A stretch of DNA of 64,000 bases from Gnetum montanum (GCA_015680685.1 MNCI01002869.1:346526-410525); one strand, 5' to 3'. Numbered from the stretch's first letter, positions 1 to 13,566 are shown. A program made the numbers and translations. Notes: generated by a model not told the origin, from the sequence alone.

Positions 1-1627
1 GAGGGCACCATCATCTACCATGTAGCCCAACTACACTCTCCCCCTTTGGCATTTTTTCATTTTCTACATTTATTTTCTATACTTGGGAGTTTTGGGCTTG
101 TGTGTTGGCAACACCCTACTATGGAAAGGGCCACTATCGCTATGTCCATTTTGACCACCATAGCAAAGAGGATGTGCATTGGTGAAAGGGCTTTGTTTTT
201 TGTTTATTGGGTGATGAAGGTTTTATTTTGACTACAGATGAGTGCATGGGGATGTGACAATCTTGGCTATGATTAGGTTGTTTCATGAGGGTTTTATGGA
301 GGCTATAGCAGTAGTGGTGAGTAATGCAGCTACTAATGGGGAGGTCATGGGCACTTGTAAGGGGCCACATGCATGGGGTTTCTACCCCACCTCTTTTTCT
401 TAAAGTTTTCTATTTGAAAAAAAAAATTTGTAGTGTAGGGCAAGGATGAGGACTTCAATGATGGCTAATGGCAGGTTGCCATAGAGCAGAGGGCATGACT
501 AGGATTTATGATTTTTTTTTATATTTTCAAAAGTGCAAGTGAGGGTTATAGAAGAGACTACCTTTATAGTGCAATGAGGGCTACATGAGCATTATGCCTC
601 ATAGCTTGGCCATGTAGCTACAAAGGCCATGAGGAACGGCCAAATGCCAAGGGTGTGTTACTATTTTTTTTTTGTGTTTTTCTAAAGAAACTTTTTCTTG
701 CTAGGGAAATTGTAGGGTAGGGACTGTGGCTAAGGTGACAATCATAAGAACTATGACCATGATTAACACTCAATTCATGTTCCTTAATCCCCTCTTTTTT
801 TCTTTTGTCTAGAGGGGCAACAGTAGAGAATGTAAGCCATGTAGGGTATGGTGCATGGAGAGAGTGCTGAGGTAGCGGCCAAGCCTTAGTTTTCATTGGC
901 CATGGCTAGGACTACACTCCCATCTTGGAGGTGCAATTGATGTCAAGCATTTAACAAAATGACATCTACCCAACAATTAGTTTTTTTTTTGTGACTACGT
1001 TCTATGGAGAGCATAGTTAGGAGTTAGAATTTTTTGCAACTTGGAACTACACTCTTTAGTTTCTAAAGCATATTCATGGTGATCCAAAGTTAGAAAAAAT
1101 TGTGCTATTTCTGGACTACGCTCTCCACTAAGGTATCCCAAAGTTAGAAAAAATTTGCTACTTTCTAGACTTGCTACTCAGAGTTTGAAAAATTTTTGTA
1201 AATTGTACTCAAAGCTAATCTTGAAAAATGTGACAATGTTGACAATCCTAAACTTGCAACCTATGGATTGTGTTGATGGAAAACTACCAAAACATTCAAA
1301 ATATAATGATGCTAACAATGCTAACTATGTGAATTGAAATGATGCTAAAGCTATGAAGACTGCAAATTTCAATGATGCTAAACATGTGAACAGATGTAAA
1401 ACAAGATGCTAATCCTATGCAAAACATGTTGTACCCTAGTGAGTACTAAGTGCATCAAATGTATTTGTTGACATCCTATACCTGTAAGCCCCTAGGGCCT
1501 TAGAATATATCTTGTTAATTACTGCCATGTTATGCTAATTTTGCTAAGGTTAACTTAGTATATTTTTGTCAACATTTGTATCAAATGTATGTATATTGAC
1601 ACTTCATTTGTCGCTTTGTGGTTGTAG
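1..1627. other. Repeat-rich stretch of C1 upstream of the antisense gene
   Basis: No coding region is convincing here. The stretch corresponds to B 37214-38886, between the antisense gene and RT. At 960-1200 it has words of the type gagagcatagt, gactacgctctcc and ttagaaaaaatttgc, which are the words of the C1/C2 LTRs. A first exon of the antisense gene is expected here by analogy with B, but I could not locate it. Confidence 0.5.
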
Positions 1628-4600
1628 GGTGCTATTGAAGCCCATCCTAGTTATTATGGAGCTCATGGGCATTCTCTGCTACATGAGCAAGCCTATTTCC
1701 AACACACCTACACTAGATATGTGGGTAGGTCATCAAGCAGTGTGATTCTAGTCAAGGATATGTGAGTTTTTGGAATTCATGCTACATCCCTTTAGTGTGA
1801 TGATGTGGTCACACTTAGCGATGGAGGCTACCAATGTCATCATAGAGACATTACTACCTAGGCTAATCGGGGCATATTAAGGTTCATATCCAATAAGCCT
1901 ACTACTAATGATGATGGAGCAAGTGGTTTGGGTAGAGGCCCCATAGACACTTGACCCTTATCTAGGATTTGGTGGATGATAAGGTTTAGTTGCTATAACA
2001 AGAGAAACACCCTCTTTATTGCTTTGCACATGCACATTTTATTTTAGAACCCACTTAGAATGGTATACTACATTAGAGGGTAAGTGTTCTTATGATTTTT
2101 ACAGTGTGTTCCTTACTATTGGCTCATGCTAAGTTGCTAACTACTCATGCTAAGTTGCTAACTACTCATGCTTAATGTGAAATTTAGAGTTGATGAGTAA
2201 GGTCTACATGATGAGAGGGATGCTCTTACCTTAACTTGTACCACCCTAGAGGTATTCTCATCAAACAAAAATGTTTGAGAAGCTATGCTTGAGCAATTGG
2301 GATGTGATCTAGGGTCTTACCCTACCCGATACCCAAGGGCATATGAGTTGTGCAAGATCCAAGGGTAGCTAGATGAGGAGTGGACTACTATTAAGCTCAA
2401 CATAGAGGAGATGCATGCACCACCACATCCATCCCACTACCACGTAAGAATTTACTATTTTCACTCTTATGCTTACTTACATGTGCTTATTGATTTGCCT
2501 TTATGTGGTGTTAATGTTATTTTTTCCTCTGTTGTAGTAATAGTTTCTTCAAGCTAGGTGACAATGGTCATCACAAGCTGCATAGAAACCACCCTCATCA
2601 TGAAATATGATGATGTGGAGGGTGCACAACATTGGCTATGAAACCAAGCCTCAGATGAGCTAACCACTAGGCTCACACATGCTAGGTTGATGGATCGATT
2701 CTTGGCCATTATCCTGAGCATTCCTATGGACGAAATGATCATCATCATTAACTCCTACAATAGTGATGTTAGGCATTTCATCATCCAAGTACACAGTCTA
2801 AGACTAGTGTTGAACCTTAATGAGTCCTTATTTTTTGACCTCTTTGAACTCTCTAATAATGGTTCATTGGTTGTTGATAAGGCCAGTAGGGAGGTGGACT
2901 GCAAAGGAAAGATCAAGAATTGGTTTTCAACCACCTAATCTCACAAGGGCATCCCAATTAAAGATGTGCTTATGCCTAAGTTCTAGGAGCTATTCCCTCT
3001 TTCTCATACCTATGCCTTTCTAAAGTTTCTCTACCAAGGGAAAATCCTTAGTGTGGAGTAAGCATGAGTGACGAAAGAAGTGTTGTAGGAAGATGCAAGA
3101 TTTAACTAGGTTGCCTAAATCACCATAAGCTTACATGTAGAGATCATCATATTGTAGTTCAACCTCCAAGCAAGGTCTCACATTTACTTCTCATTCTTTG
3201 TAGAATATTTGCAAAGGTTCATAGAGCTTCTAGTGGTATGTGATCATGGACAATGGGTGGTATAGGATCGTGAGTAGTTGTCAAAGCCATGAATCAAACA
3301 TATGTTCATGACCACTCCCACGTATGATCCCCCAGAGGGGATTGATGAGTCATATTTAGTAATGACAAAAGGTCTCTCAGGGCAATCACACTATTCCCAT
3401 GATAGTGTGGACAAGGGTCCCCCAGTTGGCATTGAGGATGTGAACAAGGCCAACCGCTATATTACAGAGATGGTAGGACCATCCATGGCAAAGATCAAGA
3501 GGTCATTCCCTACAAAGGAGATTGCTTCTGAGGTTGGAAAGGCAAGTGGCAAGAAAATCCACATCAAGCTTCACGACTTATGCAAAGATGTCACAAGTTA
3601 GTATATGTACTTTATTAGATGCATCCATTTTCTGTATTTTTCATGTTTATACTTTTATATGTTTTGCTACATTATATTAATGCACTAATGTATACTAACA
3701 TGTGCTAACATGCTATTTTGGTAATTGTCAAAATTAGAAGAAAGGGTTGCTAGAGTAATCACAAAAGTAATAGTAGAAGAGGCCCCTCCTCAAGCTAAGG
3801 AGGGGGAAGCACATGAGAAGGAGCTGCATGAGGCCATAGAGACCATCCAACAATTGGAGGAGGAGGGGCTATTCCACCCCGATGGGCATGATTTTGACAA
3901 TCTCTTTGACAGTATGCAACTAGGTGATCCCTTGCTCTTACACCTAAGGGATTGCTAGGTAAGTACCTTAGATCACCATCTATTCTTGCTCTTTTTCTCT
4001 AGCATCTCTAAATGTTTAGTTGTTGCTAAGTGCATTGTTATGTCATAGCCTTAGATGTGCCTGCTAGTGGTGTAACATCTACCTACTACATGAAGCTATG
4101 GGTAGACATGCTTGATAAGTTTACCTTCATGGAAGGAATTGTGGAGGACATGGTTGACCACCAAGCTTGGTATGTGTATGATTTTGTCTTGCTTTTATGG
4201 CTTACCAATTGAAAGCTTAGTTTGTGGCTACAGTTGATTTGCTTGTTGTATTCCAACAAGTTCTAAGATTTGTTGGGATATGAGTATGGTGGCTAAGGTA
4301 GATGTCATTTCTAAATTCCCTCCTAAATTGGAGTAGGTATCTCATTGTACATACAAGGTAGTCAGTAAATGCACAATTTCCTATGTGAAAGCATTGTAGA
4401 TCTCAAGCACTCGAATGAGCACTTATGGAAGCACATGCATGAGCTCTAGGGTAGGGTACCAAGCTAGGATACAAAGATCAAGGATCTTTAGTCCTAATAT
4501 GACTTTTTGGCAACTCAGTCATAGGGAGATAGTACCTAGAGGACCACAAAGATAGACTATGCTAGGTATTGGTCAGCCATCCAGGGCAAGAATGAGGCCA

Positions 4601-5264
4601 CCTAAGAGATTATTAAGTAGCAGCTACAAATGGATCTTCTCACACAAATGAACCAAAACTAGAAAAACTATAGCACTAAGGTGTATAGGTGGATATTGAT
4701 GCAAAAAAACCACAAGCACCACTACAAGCATGAGTGAGACATGTACCTTAAGTGGTACAAGGAGGAGTTTTTCAAACACCATCGCCTTGAGATGTTCCTT
4801 GAGGCAATCAGTGGGAGATGGGCCTACAAGTTATTCACTTGTCATACCATGGTAAGTGACTCTCGACAAAGGAAAATTGTCACATACTTAGGAGAGGCTT
4901 CATCTACAAAATTTTCCATGGAGCCACCCACATGGACCACTGACAAAGGCAAGACCCGTGTAGGGATTGACTTTGGCTAGGAGGACTAGACATGGCTATC
5001 TAATGCCAAAATCCTCCAACACTTGGAGGAGGGCCTTGATAGTTTGCCACCAAACATGATTGATGTGGAATCCACTTAGGTTAATTTTTTAGTTTTTATT
5101 ATTCCTTTTATGTGTTTTGTGTTAGCTTGTATATTGTACATTTGCTAACTAATTGTTCATTTTCGTTTGCTATTTTGTGGTAGTAGACACTAGGTGATGC
5201 TATAGGCCCAAGTAGTGTAGCAGAGGAAGAAGCACCTCTACCTCCACCTAGTACCACTAGTTGA
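1628..5264 (+). pseudogene. Decayed antisense gene of C1 (HAD-like pseudo-phosphatase plus coiled-coil protein)
   Basis: On the strand opposite gag this region aligns exon by exon with the antisense gene of B. Approximate exons are 1628-2079, 2188-2443, 2538-3596, 3738-3958, 4049-4169, ~4260-5079 and 5187-5264. Donors seen are GTAAGT (2080), GTAAGA (2444), GTTAGT (3597), GTAAGT (3959), GTATGT (4170) and GTTAAT (5080), and each clear acceptor ends in AG. Matches to B include MELMGIL with VELVGVL (HAD motif I), FSVMMWSH with FRVVIWSH, TLEVF with ALEVF, EGIDES in both, and KNHKHHYK with KNHKHQYK. Stops are scattered throughout. Intron lengths (about 90-140 nt) track those of B. The order and direction are fixed: the 5' end of this gene faces RT and its 3' end faces protease. 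Confidence 0.8.
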
Positions 5265-5524
5265 GCATGTTCTAATGTAGCCCTTCTATAGGGAATTTTT
5301 GCATTTTTCTTGTATTTTTGGTGCTACATGGTGTTGATGCTTATTTTATGTACTATTATTGATGTGAGATTGCATGTAATGAATATGTTTGCTATATCGA
5401 GTGTGTAATTTTGTGATTATTTACTATGTGTTTATTATACTGATGTTGTGATGGATTGATGTGCTAAGTTATGACTACACGATGATGACTATGCGATGAT
5501 ATGATTATGTGATAATATAACTAG

Positions 5525-5715
5525 CACATTATGACCCCCATGCCAATTTAAGGCCAAGGCTGGAAGGCCAACACTAGTTTAAGGCCATTTCGAGCCACAC
5601 GATTGCTACTTTAAGGCCATTTTAGGCTACAAGTTGGAAGGAAAAGTGTTGACAATTTTAGATCATGGTTAGTTGTAGCACTACTTTAAGGTCATTTTGG
5701 GACATATTTTCTTGT
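5525..5715 (-). repeat. TAAACT-motif repeats of C1, next to the protease end
   Basis: At least four degenerate copies read on the minus strand as GGCTCGAAATGGCCTTAAACT or close variants. They lie between the 3' end of the antisense gene and the end of protease, the same place as B 33008-33410 and A 20815-21115. Confidence 0.7.
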
Positions 5716-6000
5716 AGTTTTAATTTTTATGATTTTTTATGTATTTTGATGTTTTTCATGCATAGGCTAATAACTACTAAAGAGTAAACTAGATGAGCAG
5801 ATGTGTAAACTAAGAAAAAATGCACAAATGAAGTAAATAAATGCATAACAAGGCAAAAAATGCAAAGTGAAAACAACCAAGAAAAACATAAATATGTAAG
5901 AAATATGCAAGAAAGCAAGGTATGCATAAGTTAAGGATAGGTAGCCACCTAATGCATGTTGGGCCAAGGGAATGCCTTAGCTATGTAGCTACTTCCTAAC
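5716..6000. other. AT-rich spacer between repeats and protease in C1
   Basis: This stretch has no coding region that I can support. It is rich in short aaatgca and ataagt words. Open frames here are chance. Confidence 0.4.
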
Positions 6001-6630
6001 CTAGTGTGGGTTAGGGGGTATGTAGGGCCTGGACGATACCATGTAGTACTTACCTTGACCTTCATTAGCTATGTCAAAGGGTAACTTTGCCCACAAAGCA
6101 TCCCTTGGGAGGTCGTTGGCTTCTTTTGGCTTCTTGAATTGGCCTACCTCACCTATTTTTCCCTTGTCCTTTATGGGAGGAAAATCATCAAGCAACTCCA
6201 CCTCTAACCCTTGTTCTATGTATATGTTGTTGATGGCTAGAGCAGCTACAATGTCACTATAAATGATAACCTCATCACCTTTGTATAGGATGTGGATTTC
6301 TTGGTAAATTGGGGAAGAGATGGCCCATAGTTGGGCCAGCCAAGGCCTACCCATGATTAGGTTAAAACTTAGCATCTTCTCAATGACGATGAACTCTACA
6401 GTGGTGGGGAATTGCTCCCCTACCACAAAGGCTATCATGACTATTTCTCTAATGATAATGTGTGATCCATTAAAGGACTTGAGGCACATTGTCTTCATGG
6501 GTTTGATTTGGTTGGTAAGACCTAGCTTGTTAATGAATATGTATGGGATGACATTTGTTGCTGCCCCATCATTGGCATGCACTCTATGGATTTTGCATTG
6601 CCCTATGTGGATGGTGATAAACATAGGCAT
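6001..6630 (-). pseudogene. C1 retropepsin-like protease
   Basis: This 209-codon open stretch is the protease end of gag-pro. The catalytic loop reads NDGAATNV (DDGAATNV in A and B), and the second signature is FNLIMGRPWLAQL. The C-terminal end (WAKLPFDI...EG) matches A and B (WAELSFNVISKGDAEY). It would cut the Gag-Pol polyprotein inside virus-like particles. It is open here but sits in an element with stops elsewhere, so I treat it as a relic. Confidence 0.8.
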
Positions 6631-9600
6631 AGTGATGACCTAATCCTTCTCAGGGTCAACCTTAATCACCTCGTTTTGAAACTTGAAGGGTGTTGAACTT
6701 GATTCCTACAATGTAGGGGGTAGTATCACAACATGGATGGATTCTTCATCTATTGAGATATCCTCCATAATAGGGATGGAGGTCAACATGCAGACCAACA
6801 CTTCACGATGGGTGGAGAAGGTCATGATCAAGTTGTACAAGCTTAGCATTATGTTCTTTTTTTTTCAAAGCCTATTTCACCTAGGCTGATGCATCTATGA
6901 AATCTTTGTTGTCAGTTATCTTATTGGCCTTGATCTCCTCCGTGTGACCTAAGAGACAAATCTCTCATGAGGGAGATTTGGGCTTGGCTTGCCTTGCATG
7001 CCTAGGAGCCTTAGTGCTTAATTGCTAGATGCTCATGGTGGCCTTCTTGGTTGATCTGGTCATAGGGATGGAGGATAGGGGCACCAACTTTAGTGGGCCT
7101 AGTGCTTAATGCTCTTGATGTTGCCTAAGCATCTTATCAGTAGTGCACTCATTGGGCCTCCCAAGTTTCCACTTGGATTTTCTACTAGTGTTGCCTATAG
7201 GATGATCCATTGGATGAGTAGACACTAATGGGTGATCCACCACTAGACTTTAGGCAGGTGAGGAGTCTGCATGTTGCAGCACCTTGATGATAAAGGATGA
7301 CTGGATAGTGGTTGTTGCAACATGCTACAGGACCCTAACCATAATGGGTGTTGTGGGTGCCTGAGGTGATGCTCTAACAATAATAGGGAACCTCAAACTT
7401 ATGGAAGATGAGGAGGCTCTAGCATTGTCAAAGGATACATAGACCATGAATGGCCATTGGGCCAGCTCTAGGTTGTTGTCAACACTGATAACATTGATTA
7501 TGTACCCTACATCACCCATGTTTAGTGTGTTCGTGTAGACCCTCATTGATTGGTTTTGAGGGAAAACTAGGTTGTCAGCATCAAGGATCAACTTACCTCT
7601 GTTAATCATGCATTGAATGTCATCTTGCAAAGCCATGTAGAAGTCAGTGTTGTGGCTAGGTAGCTAATGGTAATGGTAGAACCTATCTATCCTAGAATGC
7701 TTAGGGAATGGAGGCTTATTAGGGGTGGTAGATGGAAGCTTCCTTAGGAGCTCACAATATCTATCATGTCTCTTGTGATCCTCCTTGGACATTTTCTTGT
7801 ACTAGATTCATCTAGCCTTGGGAAATTGGTCTAGGAGTTTCGATGATTTCAAGGGTAATGGAGTGTACTTTGAGAAATCCTTGAACTCAAAGTTGGACCT
7901 TGGGTAGCTTACCCTATGGTAACTGATGATTCAAAATAGTTGCTTGCTGTAGTGCTAGGGCTAGAACCCTTGTTGTTCGTTGAGGCCTTTGGGGGCCTGG
8001 CCATTGGCTTGGGGTTAGTTAGCTTGGCCTCCTTGGCCATCGTTGCCATAGTTGTGATTTTTTTTCCCTTATCCTTATCTTTTTTGGCATGGAGATTCTT
8101 GTAGGCCACATAGGTCAGGTCCTTGCTGACTTCTATCGCATCTTGTATACTCATGGTTTAAGCAAATTCTTGGCTCAAGGATTGCAAGGCTAGATACTAT
8201 AGCTTTGACTTAATGAAATCATTCACTGCACCCTTAAAGATTGCTAGCAAGTGCATTTTAGCAATTGGCTCATAGATTTCATTTAATAACATGCTTAAAC
8301 ATTGTATGAATTTTTACATGGGCTATAAGTGGCCCTACTTAATCTACATAAGATAGTCTAGGGTCACCTTTGGCTTCAAGTTATACTTAAAGCCCATGAT
8401 GAATTAGCTAAGGAGATCCTCTAAAGAGGAAATGGAGGCCTTGGATAGTGCATGGTACTAGTCTAGTGCCTTGCCAATTAAATACATGGTGAACACATGT
8501 ATGATGGCATGTGGCCATGCTTGCAGTAAAAGGTACTCAAACCAAAATGTTACAAGGTGGGTGTTGAGATATCCTTCACCATTGTATTTGGTGAATTAAG
8601 GGAGTGGGACCCTAGTGGTTAGTGTCAATGGTAGAATAGTAGGACTGATTGGATCATCCTAGTAGAAGTCCATCACATGCACCATTTCAAAGAAGATGGC
8701 CTTGAGCTGGTTGACATCCTCTATTAGGATTTGGATGATCTAGAACACCTTATTCAATCTTAAAGATGTTGTGGTAGGCTATGTTGGTTGTGCCATCCAC
8801 TATGCTAGTTGTAAAACCCATGACCTAGTTGTAGGTTGTGGGGCCGTGTGGAACATTTGTTGCATAAGCTATGCCATGGGCATAGTGGATGGGGCCCATC
8901 ATGCATCTATGGTTTGGGCCACTACAGAGATTGTTAATGAAATAGGCATGACATGTGATGCTTGAGCCATGTAATTCTAGGAGGGATTCACGATGTGCAC
9001 ATAAGGTTATGTGGGCATTACTATTGCTAGTAGAGAATATTGAACAAGGTGTGGCTATGCCACAAATGGCACATTAAAGGGAGGTACTACATCTTGGCAC
9101 ATGTGTTGGGTCTGGGGGATCGCCACCACAAGTGTTGACCTAGGAGGTGATACTAGGATTATTACTATCTCTAAGAAGATACATGGATGAGACTATGGAG
9201 GAATGAAAGAAGAGGTTGTCTATTGGAAGGAGGTATGGAATGAGTCCTTGTGCTCTAAACAAGCCTTAAACTCATCTTGCTCTTCTTGAAGGGGCTCCTT
9301 GTAGTCTATCCCCACCTCATGCTCATTCATTAGGATGAGTTGGGCAAGCATCCACCAATAGGGCTCAGTGAGCATAATGAAGTCAATCATGGAAGGAAAG
9401 TATGCCCATCCATTTTGGTTTATAAGCTCGTAACTTCGTTTGGCCTTCATGTTTGATAGGTCTACAAATAGACCCTCCTCAAGCTTTCAAAAATGAAGTT
9501 ATACTACTCATTGTTTAGTACCATGTACTTGGGAGGTAGGCTATGCAACCTATGGGATTGCCTTTACTCTGCCATGGCAAGGCTAGTGGTGTGGTCAACC

Positions 9601-9672
9601 TAGTTTTCCTATTGGGCAAGTATGACCACAAGTGTGCTTGGAATAGAGGTCAAAGGCTACTCAGGGTTCATC
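6631..9672 (-). pseudogene. C1 gag
   Basis: This is a Tat-type gag with many stops. The start near 9672 (MMNPE) fits the starts of A and B. The N-terminal part at 9450-9220 shows the acidic EEQDEF segment. Capsid follows at about 8900-8150, then a Lys-rich linker (KKDKDKGKK, 8154-7909). After the zinc-finger region near 7690 comes QDDIQCMINRGK (7636 on), which matches QDIQKMIDDGK in B. Gag would form the particle that packages the RNA. Confidence 0.75.
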
Positions 9673-10221
9673 ATGTAAAGGGTGAAACACAAAATTCTAC
9701 TAGTTGCAAAAGATAGAAAAACAACTAACTCTATTGACTGGAAAAATGGCTAAGTATGAAAATAATAGAAAAATGGCTTAGTATGAAAGCTACAGGAAAA
9801 TGGCTAAGTGTGAAGCATGTAGAAAAAATAGTGAAGTGTAAAAATTATGAAAAATGGCTAACTATAGAAGCCACTAAAAATGGCTAACTTTGGAACTATG
9901 CTTACTATGACAAGAGCCAACTATGCTCTCTATGCTAAGAGCAAACTACACTCTCCTAAGTGCCCAAAATTTAGTAAAGTGTTGGGTGTAAGCTCTAGGG
10001 TTGTCACATGTGGTTTGAAGGGAATTAACAATGGGATATAGTTTGCATCAGCTAGTTTGTAAACAACTCCTATGCTAGCATTAGATCTAGTTACTGCTAT
10101 GGCAAGTCCATAGGGATGTCAAGTCTATGCTAGACCAAAGCTAGAAATGATGGTGAAGAGAGCACATGACATAAAAAGCAATGAAGACTATAGCACTAGC
10201 CCTCCTTCTATCACTAGAAAA
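9673..10221 (-). other. C1 leader between PBS and gag
   Basis: This untranslated leader holds repeated aaaatggctaa(g/c)t units at 9720-9900 and actatgctctctatgctaagagc words at 9900-9960. The same words are in the C2 leader and the C LTRs. A degenerate primer binding site sits at 10204-10216, with 5 nt between it and the LTR. Confidence 0.6.
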
Positions 10222-10910
10222 CTATAGCAACCAAAAATGTCAGAGGCTAGAATGGAAGATCAAGAGGTTCACGGATGCATAGCTTTGACCCCACATCTAC
10301 ATGAAAGCCCATTGGAGGCAAATATGATGTAACCAAAATAGTCTTGTTAATTAAACAAGGACTTATAGAATGCAACATTGTAATATTGTTAAGTGCTTGC
10401 ATGATGCTTGCAGCATTAATGATGTCAATGGGGTTGAGTGTAGTTAATGGTTTCTCGCAAAAACAAAGGTGTTCATGTGTGATTACACATAAAAATAGCA
10501 AAATATAAAAGTAAAATGCTAGAATGTGAATAAAATGCTAAAAAAATTATGCAAGGAGAGAGCAAGAAAGAGAGCAGCACCACCCCAAAATAGGAGAGTG
10601 TAGTTAACTACAAGAAGGATGAGAAGGTACGTGATGTACAAATAAGCATAATAGGTAGTGTAGTCATAGTCTCAGGGTGTTTAGGCTACAAAAACTAACA
10701 TCTGTCATGAAGTTTGTGACTACTAAGTTAGCTATCATGGTGTCCCATGGGCTACAATGGTCTACAATGATGTGCAAAGGTGCCTAGTAGTGTACTAATT
10801 CTTACGTCAAACTACTCTTGCCAAGATGCTCCAATGAGTTTACCAATGAAAATGCCAAAATGCCAGTTGCTCTTCAAATTTTCCAACCACTAAAATGTAG
10901 AGTGCTAGGG

Positions 10911-10918
10911 TATTTATA
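10911..10918 (-). promoter_or_regulatory. TATA box of C1 LTR
   Basis: The minus strand reads CCCTATAAATACCC. The C2 LTR has TATAAATA at the matching place (49179-49186). Confidence 0.6.
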
Positions 10919-11489
10919 GGGTTAGGGTTACCATGAATTATGGATTAGGTGCCACATGGTAGTGGGATAGTTGGAACTATGCTACACCCAACTATACTCT
11001 CCACTGAAGCAAATGATGTTTTGTTGGTGTGTTCCAATGGACCCTACAAGACTGCCAAATTATGACTACACTACCCAACTACATGTGTGAGTGCTAAGAA
11101 GACTAAAATGTACCTAAAAAATGCAAATTAATTCAATTTTGGGGACAATGCTCTAGGACTACACTTTCTATTTCTTGAGTGGTGTTAATTGTAGGTACAA
11201 TTTTTGAGACAAATGGGGACTACAAAAGAAATGCAAGTTGCTAATCTTGCTTGCTAGAGGAGTGTCAGAGCTAAGATGAAGGCTAGTGTTGCATGCTACA
11301 AACTTCTATAGGCTATTCTGCATAACTACGCTTGACTACATTCTAGAGCATAGTCCAACACTTAAATAGATTTTTCAAAATTGAGCTTCAGTGTTGACTA
11401 TGCTAACTACACTCTAGAACGTAGTCTTGCTAGTGGAGAGCATAGTCTTGGCACCTAGAAAAACATCTACAAAAATTGATGTCTCGGTG

Positions 11490-11494
11490 CTAAC
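11490..11494. repeat. Target-site duplication of element A, left copy (CTAAC)
   Basis: CTAAC lies directly left of the A LTR and again at 45989-45993 directly right of it. A five-base duplication is usual for Ty3/gypsy integrases. Removing A rejoins a continuous C1 LTR. Confidence 0.9.
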
Positions 11495-13566
11495 TGTACC
11501 ATCTGAAATTGTCGGTGCAAGGCTGAAATAAAACAAACATCAAGAGACCTTCGAAAGAAATACAGAAGACCCTACCTTTGCTTGAGGACAAGCTAGAATG
11601 GATGAAGGCAGAATGCCTTGAATGGTCGGCACACAGATCAAATGAGGACTTCCCTAACATACGCACTTTGCAATGCATTGGGTTATATGTAAATGATGCA
11701 CATTAAATGTAAACCGTAATATAAACAGGCACAATAATGTAAATGGAAATGTAAACATAAACTGGAAAAACAAAGAAAACTACAATAAATCTGGGAAAAA
11801 TGTAAACTATTTTTTATTGAAAAATGATTACCGTGTGCACCGGTCATAATATAGTTGTGGATTGATCACAAGCCGGATGTTTAACCCTGGTGGGTGATGA
11901 TGGGTGCTGGAAGATGTAGGTTTTGGGTTGCAGGGAAATGTAGCATCCAAGTTTGATGCTCAACGTATAGAGGTTGATGCCCAGCTTTGCTAAGTGTCCC
12001 AGATTCTAGTTTTTGTGTCTATTTGTAAAAATTGTCAACCCTGATCTAGTGAAAAATCAAGGTTTTTATAAGATCTTGGATGTTAGATTCGGATATGGAA
12101 GGAGCAGAGTGGCTGTGAGGTGAGAAAAATTTAGATCAGGAGATAGGTGGTGCGTTGACCGAGTGCAGGATACGTTACAACTATACAGCATGTAGCGTAC
12201 ATGTTGGCGTATGAATGCTCAGCGTATAGGCTTGGAACGCTTAAAAAAACTTAAATTTTACAAAATAATTTGTATGTTACAACCTGAATGATGTCTCTGG
12301 CTTCTGGATCCATGCTCTGGCCTACTTTTTTTGGCCTCAGTGTGTCTTGAAATGCTTTGGCATGTGTTGGCATCTGCGTATAGCTTTCAGTGTATGAGAT
12401 TGGGCGTCAACCTCAGCGTATAGACTCAGTGTCAACCTCAGCGTACAGACTCAACAACGCACTCATCATCAACCTCAACATCAACCAAACATTAACCTTA
12501 GCATCAACCTTAGCATACAACTCAGCATCAACCTCTGCGTCAAGACTCAGCATCAACCTCAGCGTACAACTCAGCATCAACCTCATGAACTACCATGTTG
12601 GATGTCTAACTCTATATGATGGTGCTTGTTCCTTGATGCCTGAGGACTACTAATCCTCTAGGGTGTCCAAGTTCCAATTTTTACTTCATTTTGATGTAGT
12701 TTCGGGTTTTTTTTAGTGGTGTACGCTGGGCTATACACTGGCCAACGTATAGCAAGGTGTACCTAGCGTACACACATAAAAATGCATCATTTCAAGGTCA
12801 AAACTTGATTTTTAGGTTCCTATGATGATGCCCAAAAGTTTCCCTACCTCTAGGAGTCAATTTCAGGTGAAAATCTTGCTCTTTGGTGCCTTTTCTGGGC
12901 CATTTTTGGTGGTGTACGTTGGGCTATATGCTGGCCAACGTACAATAAGATGTACCTAGCGTACACACATAAAAATGCATTATTTCAAGGTCAAAACTTG
13001 ATTTTCAGGTTCCTATGATGATGCCCAATAGTTTCCCTACCTCCAAAAGTCAATTTTAGGTGAAAATCTTGCTCTTTTATGCTTGTTTTGGGCCTTTTTT
13101 GATGGTGTACGCTAGGCTATACGCTGGCCAGCGTACAGCAAGATGTACCCAACGTACACACATAAAAATGCATCATTTAGGGCCCAAAATTTAATTTTTA
13201 GGAGGCTAAGAGCTGATGGGGACCTTGGGGAAGGTCCTGGGGGGTCAAAACACTCAATTTTGGCATGTTTTGATTCATTTTTGGGGCTCAAAAGTTGCTA
13301 TATGCTGGCCTGTACGCTGGCTAGCATATAGCCCAGCGTGCAAAGCGTATACTTGGTCAATCCCAAGTATTTTGGACCCAAAACATGAAATTCCTGATAC
13401 CGTATGCTGATGTAGTAACCTATGGGTCTTGGGGAACTCTTTCTTGTTCAATTATGCTCTATTTGATGTTGTTTTTGAGGCTTTCAAGCTTGGTCATGCT
13501 GGGGACCAACATGACTTAGCTCAATTTCTGCCTACAAGTGTTAGCCATAATTTTTGTGGTGTTTCA
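11495..13566 (-). repeat. Element A 3' LTR
   Basis: This 2072-bp copy begins TGTACCATCTGAAATT and ends GTGGTGTTTCA on the plus strand. It matches 25846-27150 plus 45247-45988. It contains runs of cagcgtatagactcagcgtcaacc-like words (12180-12590) and repeated blocks of about 200 bp around gtgtacgctgggctatacgctgg (12700-13340). Confidence 0.92.
12063..12070 (-). promoter_or_regulatory. TATA box in A 3' LTR
   Basis: The minus strand reads CTTATAAAAACC. The 5' LTR has the same box at 26414-26421. Confidence 0.55.

Larger units (their letters stand above)
10222..11494 (-). repeat. C1 5' LTR, left (3') part
   Basis: This piece aligns with C2 48419 onward, starting at aaccaaaaatgtcag against gaccaaaaacatcag. 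It is split at 11490-11494 by element A and continues at 45994-46410. It contains paired actatgct and agcatagt words. A minus-strand TATA box is at 10911-10918. Confidence 0.8.
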
